A stretch of DNA of 64,000 nt, taken from Streptomyces spiramyceticus (GTDB taxonomy: Bacteria; Actinomycetota; Actinomycetes; Streptomycetales; Streptomycetaceae). The translations under genes and the position numbers were made by a program. Under the pieces are notes generated by a model, which saw only the letters and a program-made list of their open reading frames with translations, had not been told where the DNA came from and ran no database searches. Location: positions 5,009,501 to 5,073,500 of the forward strand of contig NZ_JARBAX010000001.1 of the NCBI RefSeq assembly GCF_028807635.1. Direction: 5' to 3'. Shown in pieces: positions 32,795 through 41,488 of this stretch (positions are counted from its first letter, which is position 1; each line of letters opens with the position of its first letter).

Positions 32795-34309
32795 ATGGTC
32801 AACCGCCTTCAGGTGCAGGACCGATTCGCGGACGGTGCGCAGTTCATCGGCGGACAGCTGCGGGCCGGCACCTCGGGCCGTACGCACGCCGTCGTGAACC
32901 CCGCGACCGGCGAGAAGGTCTACGAGTACGAGCTGGCCGGCACCGCCGATGTCGACGCGGCGGTCGCCGCCGCGAGCGCGGCGTTCCCCGGATGGGCCGC
33001 CACCACGCCCGGCGAGCGCTCCGAGGCGATGCACCGCTTCGCCGCCGTACTGGCCGAGCAGGCCGAGGACTTCGCGTACGCCGAGTCGCTCCAGTGCGGC
33101 AAGCCGATCAAGCTGACCACCGAGTTCGACGTGCCCGGCAGCGTCGACAACACCGCCTTCTTCGCGGGCGCGGCCCGGCACTTGGAGGGCAAGTCGGCCG
33201 GCGAGTACTCCGGCGACCACACCTCCTACGTACGGCGCGAGCCGATCGGTGTCGTCGGCTCCATCGCGCCCTGGAACTACCCCCTCCAGATGGCCGCCTG
33301 GAAGGTGCTGCCCGCGATCGCCGCAGGCAACACCATCGTCCTGAAGCCCGCCGAAATCACGCCGCTGACCTCGATCATGTTCGCCCAGGCGGCCAAGGAC
33401 GCCGGCATCCCGGACGGCGTCGTCAATGTCGTCACCGGAGCCGGCAAGGACGTGGGCGAGCACCTTGTCGGGCATCCGGACGTTGTCATGACCTCCTTCA
33501 CCGGGTCGACCGCCGTCGGCAAGCGCGTCGCCGAGATCGCCACCTCCACCGTCAAGCGCCTCCACCTCGAACTCGGCGGCAAGGCCCCCTTCGTGGTCTT
33601 CGACGACGCCGACCTGGAGGCCGCCGTGCACGGCGCGGTCGCCGGCTCGCTGATCAACACCGGTCAGGACTGCACCGCCGCCACCCGCGCCTACGTCCAG
33701 CGGCCGCTCTACGACGCCTTCGTCGCGGGCGTCGCCGAGCTGATGGAGAGCGTCCGGCTCGGTGACCCGTTCGATCCGTCCACCGACCTCGGGCCGCTGA
33801 TCAGCCACGCCCAGCGCGACCGGGTCGCCGGCTTCGTCGAGCGGGCCCGTTCGTACGCCCGCGTCGTGACCGGCGGCGAAGCGCCCGGGGGAGACCTCGC
33901 CAAGGGCGCGTACTACCGGCCCACCCTCGTCGCCGACGCCCCCCAGGACAGCGAGATCGTCCAGGCCGAGATCTTCGGGCCGGTCCTCGTCGTGCTGCCC
34001 TTCGACACCGACGACGAAGGCATCGAGCTCGCCAACGACACCCCGTACGGGCTCGCCGCCTCCGCCTGGACCCGCGACGTGTTCCGGGCGAACCGCGCCA
34101 CCCGCGACATCAAGGCGGGCTGTGTGTGGGTCAACGACCACATCCCGATCATCAGCGAGATGCCGCACGGAGGTTACAAGGCCAGCGGCTTCGGCAAGGA
34201 CATGTCGGCGTACTCCTTCGAGGAGTACACGCAGGTCAAGCATGTGATGTACGACAACACGGCGGTCGCCCGCAAGGACTGGCACCGCACGATTTTCGGG
34301 GACCGATAA
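32795..34309 (+). CDS. Aldehyde dehydrogenase, putative gamma-aminobutyraldehyde dehydrogenase (second copy)
   Basis: 504 residues. Catalytic landmarks: IAPWNYPLQMAAWKVLPAIA, FTGSTAVGKRVAEIA, ELGGKAPFVVFDD with the base Glu, and INTGQDCTAATRAYV with the nucleophile Cys. ATG 32795 has GGAG six bases upstream. It resembles the dehydrogenase at 24952 through most of its length and shares the TGQDC active-site context of aminobutyraldehyde dehydrogenases. It stands 48 bases before potD and probably heads the operon with the polyamine importer and the FAD oxidase. Possible roles are 4-aminobutyraldehyde or 3-aminopropanal oxidation; the split with its paralogue is unknown. Confidence 0.88.
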   Translation: MVNRLQVQDRFADGAQFIGGQLRAGTSGRTHAVVNPATGEKVYEYELAGTADVDAAVAAASAAFPGWAATTPGERSEAMHRFAAVLAEQAEDFAYAESLQCGKPIKLTTEFDVPGSVDNTAFFAGAARHLEGKSAGEYSGDHTSYVRREPIGVVGSIAPWNYPLQMAAWKVLPAIAAGNTIVLKPAEITPLTSIMFAQAAKDAGIPDGVVNVVTGAGKDVGEHLVGHPDVVMTSFTGSTAVGKRVAEIATSTVKRLHLELGGKAPFVVFDDADLEAAVHGAVAGSLINTGQDCTAATRAYVQRPLYDAFVAGVAELMESVRLGDPFDPSTDLGPLISHAQRDRVAGFVERARSYARVVTGGEAPGGDLAKGAYYRPTLVADAPQDSEIVQAEIFGPVLVVLPFDTDDEGIELANDTPYGLAASAWTRDVFRANRATRDIKAGCVWVNDHIPIISEMPHGGYKASGFGKDMSAYSFEEYTQVKHVMYDNTAVARKDWHRTIFGDR

Positions 34310-34357
34310 GCAGAGGCCGACCGACCACGGCCGTACCCACCCGAAGGGCACTTTCGC

Positions 34358-35605
34358 ATGGAGCAGTACAACACCGACAGCCTCTCCGCGGCCCAAATAG
34401 CCGCCATGCGACGCAGCATGGCGAACGGCAGGGGTGCGCTCACCCGCCGTTCAATGCTGCGAGCCTCAGGCGTCGGCGCGCTCGCCATCGGCGGCCTCGG
34501 CGCGCTGAACGGCTGCGGTATCCCGCCCGCCAAGCGGGAGGACGAGGGACCGGCTTCCGACGACGTTTCGGCCACCGAGAAGCACATGACCTTCTCCAAC
34601 TGGACCGAGTACATGGACGTCAGTGAGGACGAGAAGAGCCGTCCGACCCTGGAGGCGTTCACCAAGCGCACCGGGATCAAGGTCAAGTACACCGAGGACA
34701 TCAACGACAACGTCGAATTCTTCGGAAAGATCAAGCCGCAGCTCGCGGCCGGCCAGGACACCGGACGCGACCTCATCTGCGTGACCGACTGGCTGGCCGC
34801 CCGGATGATCCGGCTGGGCTGGGCGCAAAAGCTCGACCCTGCGAACCTGCCGCACGCGTCCGCCAATCTCTCCGCCCAGTTCCGCAGCCCCGACTGGGAT
34901 CCGGGCCGGGCCCACTCCTACCCCTGGACCGGCATCTCGACGGTCATCGCCTACAACTCCAAGGCGACCGGCGGCCGCAAGGTCGACTCCGTCACCCAGA
35001 TGCTGGACGACCCCAAGCTCAAGGGCCGGGTCGGCTTCCTCACCGAGATGCGCGACTCGATCGGCATGACCCTGCTCGACATGGGCAAGGACCCGGGGAA
35101 GTTCACCGACGCCGAGTACGACGCCGCGCTCGGCCGCCTCCAGAAGGGCGTCGACAAGAAGCAGATCCGCCGCTTCACCGGCAACGACTACATCTCGGAC
35201 CTCGACTCGGGCGACCTCGCCGCCTGTCTCGCCTGGGCCGGTGACGTCATCCAGCTGCAGGCCGACAACCCAGACATCAAGTTCGCGATCCCATCGGCCG
35301 GTTACATCACCTCCAGCGACAACCTGCTGGTCCCGGCCAAGGCGCGGCACAAGAGCAATGCCGAGAAGCTCATCGATTACTACTACGAGCTCCCGGTCGC
35401 CGCGCAGCTGGCCGCGTACATCAACTACGTCTGCCCGGTCGAGGGTGTACGCGACGAACTCAAGAAGATCGACCCCGAACTGGCCACGAACACGCTGATC
35501 CTCCCGGACAAGGCCATGGCCGCAAAGTCCCGCGCCTTCCGCGCACTCAGCAGCAAGGAAGAGACGGCGTACGAAGAGAAGTTCGCCAAGCTCATCGGCG
35601 CGTAG
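34358..35605 (+). CDS. potD: Spermidine/putrescine ABC transporter, substrate-binding lipoprotein
   Basis: 415 residues. The N-terminus combines a twin-arginine-like motif (LTRRSMLRASG) with a lipobox (GALNGC), so it is a Tat-type lipoprotein on the outer membrane face. The mature protein shows the PotD/PotF fold: FSNWTEYMD, then RDLICVTDWLAARMIRLGW, YPWTGISTVIAYNS and LACLAWAGDVIQLQ. ATG 34358 follows AAGGG. It is first of the transporter genes potD-A-B-C in consistent order. Tight specificity for putrescine or spermidine cannot be set by eye. Confidence 0.93.
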   Translation: MEQYNTDSLSAAQIAAMRRSMANGRGALTRRSMLRASGVGALAIGGLGALNGCGIPPAKREDEGPASDDVSATEKHMTFSNWTEYMDVSEDEKSRPTLEAFTKRTGIKVKYTEDINDNVEFFGKIKPQLAAGQDTGRDLICVTDWLAARMIRLGWAQKLDPANLPHASANLSAQFRSPDWDPGRAHSYPWTGISTVIAYNSKATGGRKVDSVTQMLDDPKLKGRVGFLTEMRDSIGMTLLDMGKDPGKFTDAEYDAALGRLQKGVDKKQIRRFTGNDYISDLDSGDLAACLAWAGDVIQLQADNPDIKFAIPSAGYITSSDNLLVPAKARHKSNAEKLIDYYYELPVAAQLAAYINYVCPVEGVRDELKKIDPELATNTLILPDKAMAAKSRAFRALSSKEETAYEEKFAKLIGA

Positions 35606-35735
35606 CGCCCGCGCGGCGGGGCCTTCGAGGGCCGGGCGCCGCTCTCCAGCAGAAGCGCTGGGAGAGCGGCCCCGACCCGACCGGATCCGCCTTCTCCCTG
35701 GACCTCCTCAGCCCCCTCAACGCCGGGAACCATCC

Positions 35736-36884
35736 ATGACACAGACCAGCGGCGGCGACGTCCGCCTCTCGGGGATCAGCAAGACCTACGGCTCCTTCAC
35801 GGCCGTACATCCCCTCGACCTGACCATTCCACAGGGCTCGTTCTTCGCCCTGCTCGGCGCGTCGGGCTGCGGCAAGACCACCACCCTGCGGATGATCGCG
35901 GGTCTGGAGGACCCGACGACGGGCACGGTCTCGCTCGGCGACAAGGACGTCACCGACCTCCAGCCGTACAAACGCCCCGTCAACACCGTCTTCCAGAGCT
36001 ACGCGCTCTTCCCGCACCTCGACGTCTCCGAGAACATCGCATTCGGCCTGCGCCGTCGCGGCATCAAGTCGGTGAAGAAGCAGGTCGACGACATGCTCGA
36101 CCTCGTCGAGCTCGGCGCGTTCGCCCACCGCAAGCCGCACCAGCTCTCCGGCGGCCAGCAGCAGCGCGTGGCCGTCGCCCGCGCGCTCATCAACCACCCC
36201 CAGGTCCTGCTCCTCGACGAGCCGCTGGGCGCCCTCGACCTCAAGCTGCGCCGCCAGATGCAGCTGGAGCTCAAGCGCATCCAGACGGAGGTCGGCATCA
36301 CCTTCGTGCACGTCACCCACGACCAGGAGGAGGCCATGACCATGGCCGACCAGGTCGCGGTGATGAACGGCGGCCGTGTCGAGCAGCTCGGCGCCCCCGC
36401 CGATCTGTACGAGAACCCGAAGACGACCTTCGTCGCCAACTTCCTCGGTACGTCCAACCTCATCGAGGCCGAGGTCGTCGAGACCTCGGGCGACACCATC
36501 GTGGTCACCTGCGGCGGCTCCAAGCTGCGGCTGCCCGACGAGCGGTGTTCGGCGCAGACCCACAGCGGCGGCAAGCTGCTCGTCGGCGTACGCCCGGAGA
36601 AGGTCTCGATCGCCCACGCCGACGACGCCGGCAGCATCGCCGACGGGCGCAACAAGATCAGCGGCCGGATCGTCGCCTCCAGCTTCATCGGCGTCTCGAC
36701 GCAGTTCATCTCCAACAGCCCGGCCTGCCCGGACTTCGAGGTGTACGTCCAGAACATAGAACGCGACTCACGCCTGGCCCCTGGCGCCGAGGTCGTCATG
36801 CACTGGAACCCGGCGCACACCTTCGGTCTGGACGCGGATCAGGACATCGATGCGGGCGTGGAGACGGTGGAGGAGGGCGCGTGA
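35736..36884 (+). CDS. potA: Spermidine/putrescine ABC transporter, ATP-binding protein
   Basis: A 382-residue ABC ATPase. Walker A is GASGCGKT, Q-loop VFQSYALFPHLDV, signature LSGGQQQRVAVARAL, Walker B VLLLDEPLGALD and H-loop VTHDQEEAM. A C-terminal TOBE domain (about 270-375) follows, as in PotA. ATG 35736 lies 131 bases after potD; the gap shows no gene. The stop overlaps the potB GTG (GTGA), so import subunits are coupled. All catalytic motifs are intact. Confidence 0.95.
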   Translation: MTQTSGGDVRLSGISKTYGSFTAVHPLDLTIPQGSFFALLGASGCGKTTTLRMIAGLEDPTTGTVSLGDKDVTDLQPYKRPVNTVFQSYALFPHLDVSENIAFGLRRRGIKSVKKQVDDMLDLVELGAFAHRKPHQLSGGQQQRVAVARALINHPQVLLLDEPLGALDLKLRRQMQLELKRIQTEVGITFVHVTHDQEEAMTMADQVAVMNGGRVEQLGAPADLYENPKTTFVANFLGTSNLIEAEVVETSGDTIVVTCGGSKLRLPDERCSAQTHSGGKLLVGVRPEKVSIAHADDAGSIADGRNKISGRIVASSFIGVSTQFISNSPACPDFEVYVQNIERDSRLAPGAEVVMHWNPAHTFGLDADQDIDAGVETVEEGA

Positions 36885-37810
36885 CCGTCACCGACGCGCC
36901 ACCTTTGGCGCCTTCGCCGGCCCAGCCGCCGGTCCGCAAAGCTTCGACCCGCAGGCGGCTTGTACCGTACTGGCTGCTGCTGCCGGGCATCCTGTGGCTG
37001 ATCGTCTTCTTCGCGCTGCCGCTGGCATACCAGGCGTCGACCTCCGTGCAGACCGGCTCCCTGGAGACGGGCTTCCAGGTCACCTGGCACTTCCAGACGT
37101 ACTGGGAAGCGCTGCAGGAGTACTACCCGCAGTTCGTACGGTCGCTGCTGTACGCCGGCACCGCCACCTTGCTGTGTCTGCTGCTCGGCTATCCGCTCGC
37201 GTACATGATCGCCTTCAAGGCGGGCCGCTGGCGCAATTTCCTCCTGGTCCTGGTCATTGCGCCGTTCTTCACCAGCTTCCTGATCCGTACTCTCGCGTGG
37301 AAGACGATCCTCGCGGACAGCGGTCCGGTGGTGGATGTGCTGAACACTCTGCACGTCCTGGACGTCACCAGCTGGCTCGGCTGGACCGACGGCAGCCGCG
37401 TGCTGGCCACGCCGCTGGCCGTGGTCTGCGGCCTGACGTACAACTTCTTGCCCTTCATGATCCTGCCGCTCTACACCTCGCTCGAGCGCATCGACGGCAG
37501 GCTGCACGAGGCGGCCGGCGACCTGTACGCCACCCCGGCCACCACCTTCCGCAAGGTGACCTTCCCGCTCTCCATGCCGGGTGTCGTCTCGGGCACGCTG
37601 CTCACCTTCATCCCCGCGAGCGGTGACTACATCAACGCGGAACTGCTCGGCTCGACCGACACGAAAATGGTCGGCAGCGTCATTCAGTCGCAATTCCTTC
37701 GGGTGCTCGACTATCCGACGGCGGCCGCGCTTTCCTTCATCCTGATGGCGATCGTGCTTGCCATGGTCACCGTGTACATCCGCAAGTCCGGGACGGAGGA
37801 TCTGGTCTGA
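36881..37810 (+). CDS. potB: Spermidine/putrescine ABC transporter, permease
   Basis: 309 residues with about six transmembrane helices, the first LVPYWLLLPGILWLIVFFAL. The permease coupling motif (EAA loop) reads HEAAGDLYATPATTFRKVTF in the last third. GTG 36881 overlaps the potA stop by four bases and has AGGAGG directly upstream. The frame is open further upstream but lies within potA. It pairs with potC, whose ATG overlaps its stop. Signature PASGDYINAELLG is characteristic of PotB-type permeases. Confidence 0.94.
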   Translation: MTVTDAPPLAPSPAQPPVRKASTRRRLVPYWLLLPGILWLIVFFALPLAYQASTSVQTGSLETGFQVTWHFQTYWEALQEYYPQFVRSLLYAGTATLLCLLLGYPLAYMIAFKAGRWRNFLLVLVIAPFFTSFLIRTLAWKTILADSGPVVDVLNTLHVLDVTSWLGWTDGSRVLATPLAVVCGLTYNFLPFMILPLYTSLERIDGRLHEAAGDLYATPATTFRKVTFPLSMPGVVSGTLLTFIPASGDYINAELLGSTDTKMVGSVIQSQFLRVLDYPTAAALSFILMAIVLAMVTVYIRKSGTEDLV

Positions 37811-38607
37811 TGCGTTGGATACGACGTAATCTTCTCGTCATCGCGGGGCTCCTGACGCTCGCTTACATGATCCTGCCGAACATCGTCGTCATGGTGTTCT
37901 CATTCAACAAGCCGCAGGGGCGCTTCAATTACGCCTGGCAGCAATTCTCCCTGGACGCGTGGAAGGACCCGTGCGGCGTCGCAGACCTGTGCGATTCGCT
38001 CTCCCTCTCGTTCCAGATTGCCGCCTGGGCGACGGTCGGGGCCACCGTGCTCGGCACGTTGATCGCCTTTGCTCTGGTCCGCTACCGTTTCCGGGCGCGC
38101 GGCGCGATCAACTCGCTGATCTTCCTGCCGATGGCCATGCCCGAGGTCGTCATGGCCGCCTCGCTGCTGACACTCTTCCTCAACATGGGTGCTGAGCTGG
38201 GCTTCTGGACCGTCCTCATCGCGCACATCATGTTCTGCCTGAGCTTTGTCGTGGTGGCGGTCAAGGCGCGCGTGATGTCGATGGACCCGCGTCTCGAAGA
38301 GGCCGCGCGTGATCTTTACGCCGGTCCCGTGCAGACCTTTGTACGGGTGACCCTGCCGATCGCCGCACCCGGAATCGCCGCGGGAGCGCTGCTCGCCTTT
38401 GCGCTCTCCTTCGACGATTTCATCATCACCAATTTCAATTCGGGCTCGACCGTGACGTTCCCCATGTTCGTCTGGGGATCGGCGCAGCGCGGCACACCCG
38501 TACAGATCAACGTCATCGGTACGGCCATGTTCGTCATCGCCGTAGTGATGGTTCTCGCCGGCCAGTTCCTGTCGAGCCGGCGGAAGAACAACGCACAACC
38601 GCAGTAA
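37810..38607 (+). CDS. potC: Spermidine/putrescine ABC transporter, permease
   Basis: 265 residues with six hydrophobic helices. N-terminal LLVIAGLLTLAYMILPNIVV is followed by the PotC-typical region VFSFNKPQGRFNY. The EAA loop EEAARDLYAGPVQTFVRVTL is near residue 165 and LSFDDFIITNF follows it, the classic PotC/PotI hallmark. ATG 37810 overlaps the potB stop. The FAD oxidoreductase gene follows after 21 bases, so imported amine and its oxidase are probably co-expressed. Confidence 0.95.
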   Translation: MRWIRRNLLVIAGLLTLAYMILPNIVVMVFSFNKPQGRFNYAWQQFSLDAWKDPCGVADLCDSLSLSFQIAAWATVGATVLGTLIAFALVRYRFRARGAINSLIFLPMAMPEVVMAASLLTLFLNMGAELGFWTVLIAHIMFCLSFVVVAVKARVMSMDPRLEEAARDLYAGPVQTFVRVTLPIAAPGIAAGALLAFALSFDDFIITNFNSGSTVTFPMFVWGSAQRGTPVQINVIGTAMFVIAVVMVLAGQFLSSRRKNNAQPQ

Positions 38608-38628
38608 GCCCTGAAGGAGTTGGAAACC

Positions 38629-40044
38629 ATGGCCCCAGTTGCCATGCGTACTGCTGCACAATCCCTTTCCGACGCACAGCCCGTCTCGTTCTGGCTGGAC
38701 GGCCCGGACAAGCCCGCACCACAGCCCGCCCTCACCGGCGACGAGCGCTGCGATCTGCTCGTCATCGGCGGCGGTTACAGCGGGCTGTGGACCGCGCTCC
38801 TCGCGAAGGAGCGCGATCCCCAGCGGGATGTCGTACTGATAGAGGGGCACGAGGTGGGCTGGGCCGCCTCGGGCCGCAACGGCGGATTCTGCGCCGCCTC
38901 CCTCACCCACGGGCTGGGCAACGGAATCTCCCGCTGGCCGGGCGAGCTCGCACAACTGGAGGAGCTCGGCGAGCGGAACCTGGACGCGATCGAGGCGGCC
39001 GTGGCGGCGTACGGCATCGACTGCGACTTCGAGCGCACCGGTGAGATCGACGTCGCCACCGAGCCGCACCAGCTCGCCGAACTCCACGAGATGTACGACG
39101 AGGCGCACAAGCTCGGCTTCACCGGCCTCGAACTCCTCGACCGGGACGCGGTACGCGCCGAAGTCGACTCCCCGACCTTCCTCGGCGGACTGTGGGACCG
39201 GCGCGGCGTCGCCATGCTGCACCCGGCGAAGCTGGCCTGGGGACTCAAGCAGGCGTGCCTCGGTCTGGGCGTACGGATCTACGAGCACACCCGGGGCCTC
39301 GACCTGGCCCCGGCCGGGGCGGGCATGGCCGTACGCACCCCGTACGGCCGGGTCTTCGCCCGCCGCGTCGCGCTCGGCACCAACATCTTCCCGTCGCTGG
39401 TCAAGCGCGTCCGCCCGTACACCGTCCCGGTCTACGACTACGCGCTGATGACCGAGCCGCTCACCGACGAGCAGCTCGCCTCCATCGGCTGGAAGAACCG
39501 GCAGGGACTGGGCGACAGCGCCAACCAGTTCCACTACTTCCGCCTCAGCGCCGACAACCGCATCCTGTGGGGCGGTTACGACGCCATCTATCCCTTCGGC
39601 GGCAAGCTGAACGCCGAACTGGACCACCGCCCGGAGACGTACCTCAAGCTCGCCGGCCACTTCTTCCACTGCTTCCCGCAGCTGGAGGGCGTGCGCTTCA
39701 GCCATGCGTGGGGCGGCGCGATCGACACGTGCTCGCGCTTCTCCGCCTTCTTCGGCACGGCGCACGCGGGGAAGGTGGCGTACGCCGCCGGGTACACGGG
39801 GCTCGGCGTCGGCTCCACCCGCTTCGGCGCCGACGTCATGCTCGACCTGCTCGCGGGTGAGCGCACCGAGCGGACCGAGCTGGAGATGGTGCGCAGCAAG
39901 CCGCTGCCGTTCCCGCCGGAGCCGTTCGCCTGGGCGGGCATCGGCATCACCAAGTGGTCGCTGGCCCGTTACGACGCCAACGGCGGGCGCAGCAACGTGT
40001 GGCTGAAGACCATGGACAAGCTGGGCCTGGGATTCGACAGCTGA
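38629..40044 (+). CDS. FAD-dependent amine oxidase, PuuB-like (DAO family)
   Basis: 471 residues. FAD dinucleotide motif LLVIGGGYSGLWTALLAKER is near residue 45. The segment EVGWAASGRNGGFC matches the ASGRNGG motif of the DAO/glycine-oxidase group, including gamma-glutamylputrescine oxidase (PuuB). A C-terminal FAD contact, YTGLGVGSTRFGADVMLDLL, closes the fold. ATG 38629 has AAGGAG nine bases upstream; the TTG at 38620 would abut it. It is last in the potDABC run. Oxidation of a gamma-glutamylated or free polyamine to the aminoaldehyde is the likely step, supplying the dehydrogenases; sarcosine-type substrates are not excluded. Confidence 0.88.
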   Translation: MAPVAMRTAAQSLSDAQPVSFWLDGPDKPAPQPALTGDERCDLLVIGGGYSGLWTALLAKERDPQRDVVLIEGHEVGWAASGRNGGFCAASLTHGLGNGISRWPGELAQLEELGERNLDAIEAAVAAYGIDCDFERTGEIDVATEPHQLAELHEMYDEAHKLGFTGLELLDRDAVRAEVDSPTFLGGLWDRRGVAMLHPAKLAWGLKQACLGLGVRIYEHTRGLDLAPAGAGMAVRTPYGRVFARRVALGTNIFPSLVKRVRPYTVPVYDYALMTEPLTDEQLASIGWKNRQGLGDSANQFHYFRLSADNRILWGGYDAIYPFGGKLNAELDHRPETYLKLAGHFFHCFPQLEGVRFSHAWGGAIDTCSRFSAFFGTAHAGKVAYAAGYTGLGVGSTRFGADVMLDLLAGERTERTELEMVRSKPLPFPPEPFAWAGIGITKWSLARYDANGGRSNVWLKTMDKLGLGFDS

Positions 40045-40162
40045 CAGGCCGAGTGCGCCCGGCGCACAACCACAGGTGGCCAAACCCGCGTAATGATCCG
40101 GTCCCGGGCCTCTCTCCTTCGTGAACGCACTGCCACTGCACCCACGAAACGGAGGCCGGGCT

Positions 40163-40621
40163 ATGAGTGGCTCGGAGGCAAAGACCGCGGTCGAATGGCT
40201 CGTATCGGTGGCACCTGATCCCGATGCCTGCCGGTGGGAATGGGAGCGGAACCCGCTCGGAATCGCCCTCCTTCCCGCCGGCAGGCGCTGGGACGTCCTG
40301 ATCCTGCCGGGAGAGCTCGGCTACCCGACCCTCGACATCCTGACGCGTCTCGTGGACCGTCCCGGCCCCGTGCTCGCCGACTTCGGCGACGCCCGCCTGG
40401 GCTTCTTCGTGCCGCCGGGCACGGCCGCCCGCTGGATCGGCACAGGCGTACGGGGTGCGGGCCGTGGCACCTGGATCGTCGTGCCCTATCCGGGCAGGGC
40501 GGCCGGCGGCGTCCGCTGGCTGGTCCTGCCGGACGCGGCCGGCACGCTCACCGATCCTTCGCTGCTGGAGCTCTCGATGCACGAGGCCGCCGCGAATTCC
40601 GCGCGGGAAGGCGATGAATGA
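40163..40621 (+). CDS. Conserved actinobacterial protein of unknown function
   Basis: 152 residues, soluble, without signal peptide or membrane segment. Alternating hydrophobic strands (WDVLILPGELG, PVLADFGDARLGFFVPPG, GTWIVVPYPGR, RWLVLPDAAG) suggest a compact alpha/beta domain. Segments such as the PPGTAARWIGTGVRG turn remind me of N-terminal domains of bifunctional primase/polymerase-like proteins, but the resemblance is too weak to name it. ATG 40163 has GGAGG at 40151-40155. Its last 74 bases overlap the convergent PAP2 phosphatase gene tail-to-tail. Confidence 0.75.
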   Translation: MSGSEAKTAVEWLVSVAPDPDACRWEWERNPLGIALLPAGRRWDVLILPGELGYPTLDILTRLVDRPGPVLADFGDARLGFFVPPGTAARWIGTGVRGAGRGTWIVVPYPGRAAGGVRWLVLPDAAGTLTDPSLLELSMHEAAANSAREGDE

Positions 40622-41405
40622 GCAGAAGCAGCGGGAGGCACAGGCACCAGCTGCCGAACACGTCCAGCGGCCAGTGATAGCCGCGCAGGACGAGGCCGAC
40701 GCCGGCCGCGAACGTGAGGACGACGGCGAGAGACGACGGCCACCATCGGCGGCCGGGGCGTACGTACGCGGAGACGAGCAGGGCCGCGCCGCAGTAGGCG
40801 ACGGCCGCTGTCGCCGCGTGTCCGGACGGGTAGTAGCCGGTTTCGGCCGTGAGCGGGCCCGGGCGGGCGATCAAGGACTTGAGCGGGGCGACAAGGGCGG
40901 GCACTGCCGCGATGGCGAGGACGGCGGCGGATGCGCGGAGGAGACTGCCCCGCCAGAGCGCGTACGCGACGGCCGTGGCCAGGACCGGCAGCGCGACCGC
41001 GAGATTGCCGAGGTCGGCGAGGAACTCGGTGAGGGAGGCCGGGCCGCGGCCGACGACGGCACGGTCGAGGCGCTTGTCCGCGCGGCGCAGGGGGCCGAGG
41101 GCCGCGACCTGCCAGGTGATCAGCGCGAACAGGGCGAGCGCCGTGGTCACCGACCCGAGAAACCTCAAAGACCTCAGAAAGAGGAAAGCCGGCTGCCCGG
41201 GAACAGGGGGGGTAGTTCCGAGGCAGCCGGCGGGACCGGGCTGCCGCGCGCCCCGGGGGGTTTGGGGCGGGCGGCGATCCGATCCGTGAGGAGTTCCGGA
41301 GCCAGTGGCTCCAGTGGTGTGCGCGAGGGCACGGCCAGGGCGGGGCAGGGGGTGCCTCGACCTGGAACCGCCCGCAGTCCCCTGCGAGCGGGGTGTTTCT
41401 CTCAT
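40548..41405 (-). CDS. PAP2-superfamily phosphatase (membrane)
   Basis: The PAP2 catalytic motifs are present: KSLIARPGPL (KxxxxxxRP), YPSGHAATAA (PSGH) and LRGYHWPLDVFGSW (the final Arg-x5-His-x3-Asp). They are spread over five or six transmembrane helices, as in lipid phosphate or undecaprenyl-pyrophosphate phosphatases. From ATG 41405 the protein has 285 residues, but the first 80 are low-complexity Pro/Gly/Arg. GTG 41150 is an alternative start at the first helix. ATG 41405 has no Shine-Dalgarno; CTGTCG and TACGGT spaced by 18 bases end eight bases before it on this strand, consistent with a leaderless transcript. A long hairpin at 41188-41231 lies in the N-terminal part, leaving doubt about the start. 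Confidence 0.82.
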   Translation of the reverse strand: MRETPRSQGTAGGSRSRHPLPRPGRALAHTTGATGSGTPHGSDRRPPQTPRGARQPGPAGCLGTTPPVPGQPAFLFLRSLRFLGSVTTALALFALITWQVAALGPLRRADKRLDRAVVGRGPASLTEFLADLGNLAVALPVLATAVAYALWRGSLLRASAAVLAIAAVPALVAPLKSLIARPGPLTAETGYYPSGHAATAAVAYCGAALLVSAYVRPGRRWWPSSLAVVLTFAAGVGLVLRGYHWPLDVFGSWCLCLPLLLLIHRLPARNSRRPRASRAPAAKDR

Positions 41406-41488
41406 CTGCAGAAACCGTACGGCAGGGGGTGGGGGACCGACAGGCGGATCTCCATCCCGCCATTGGCCCCCCACACCTTCTTCACAGG

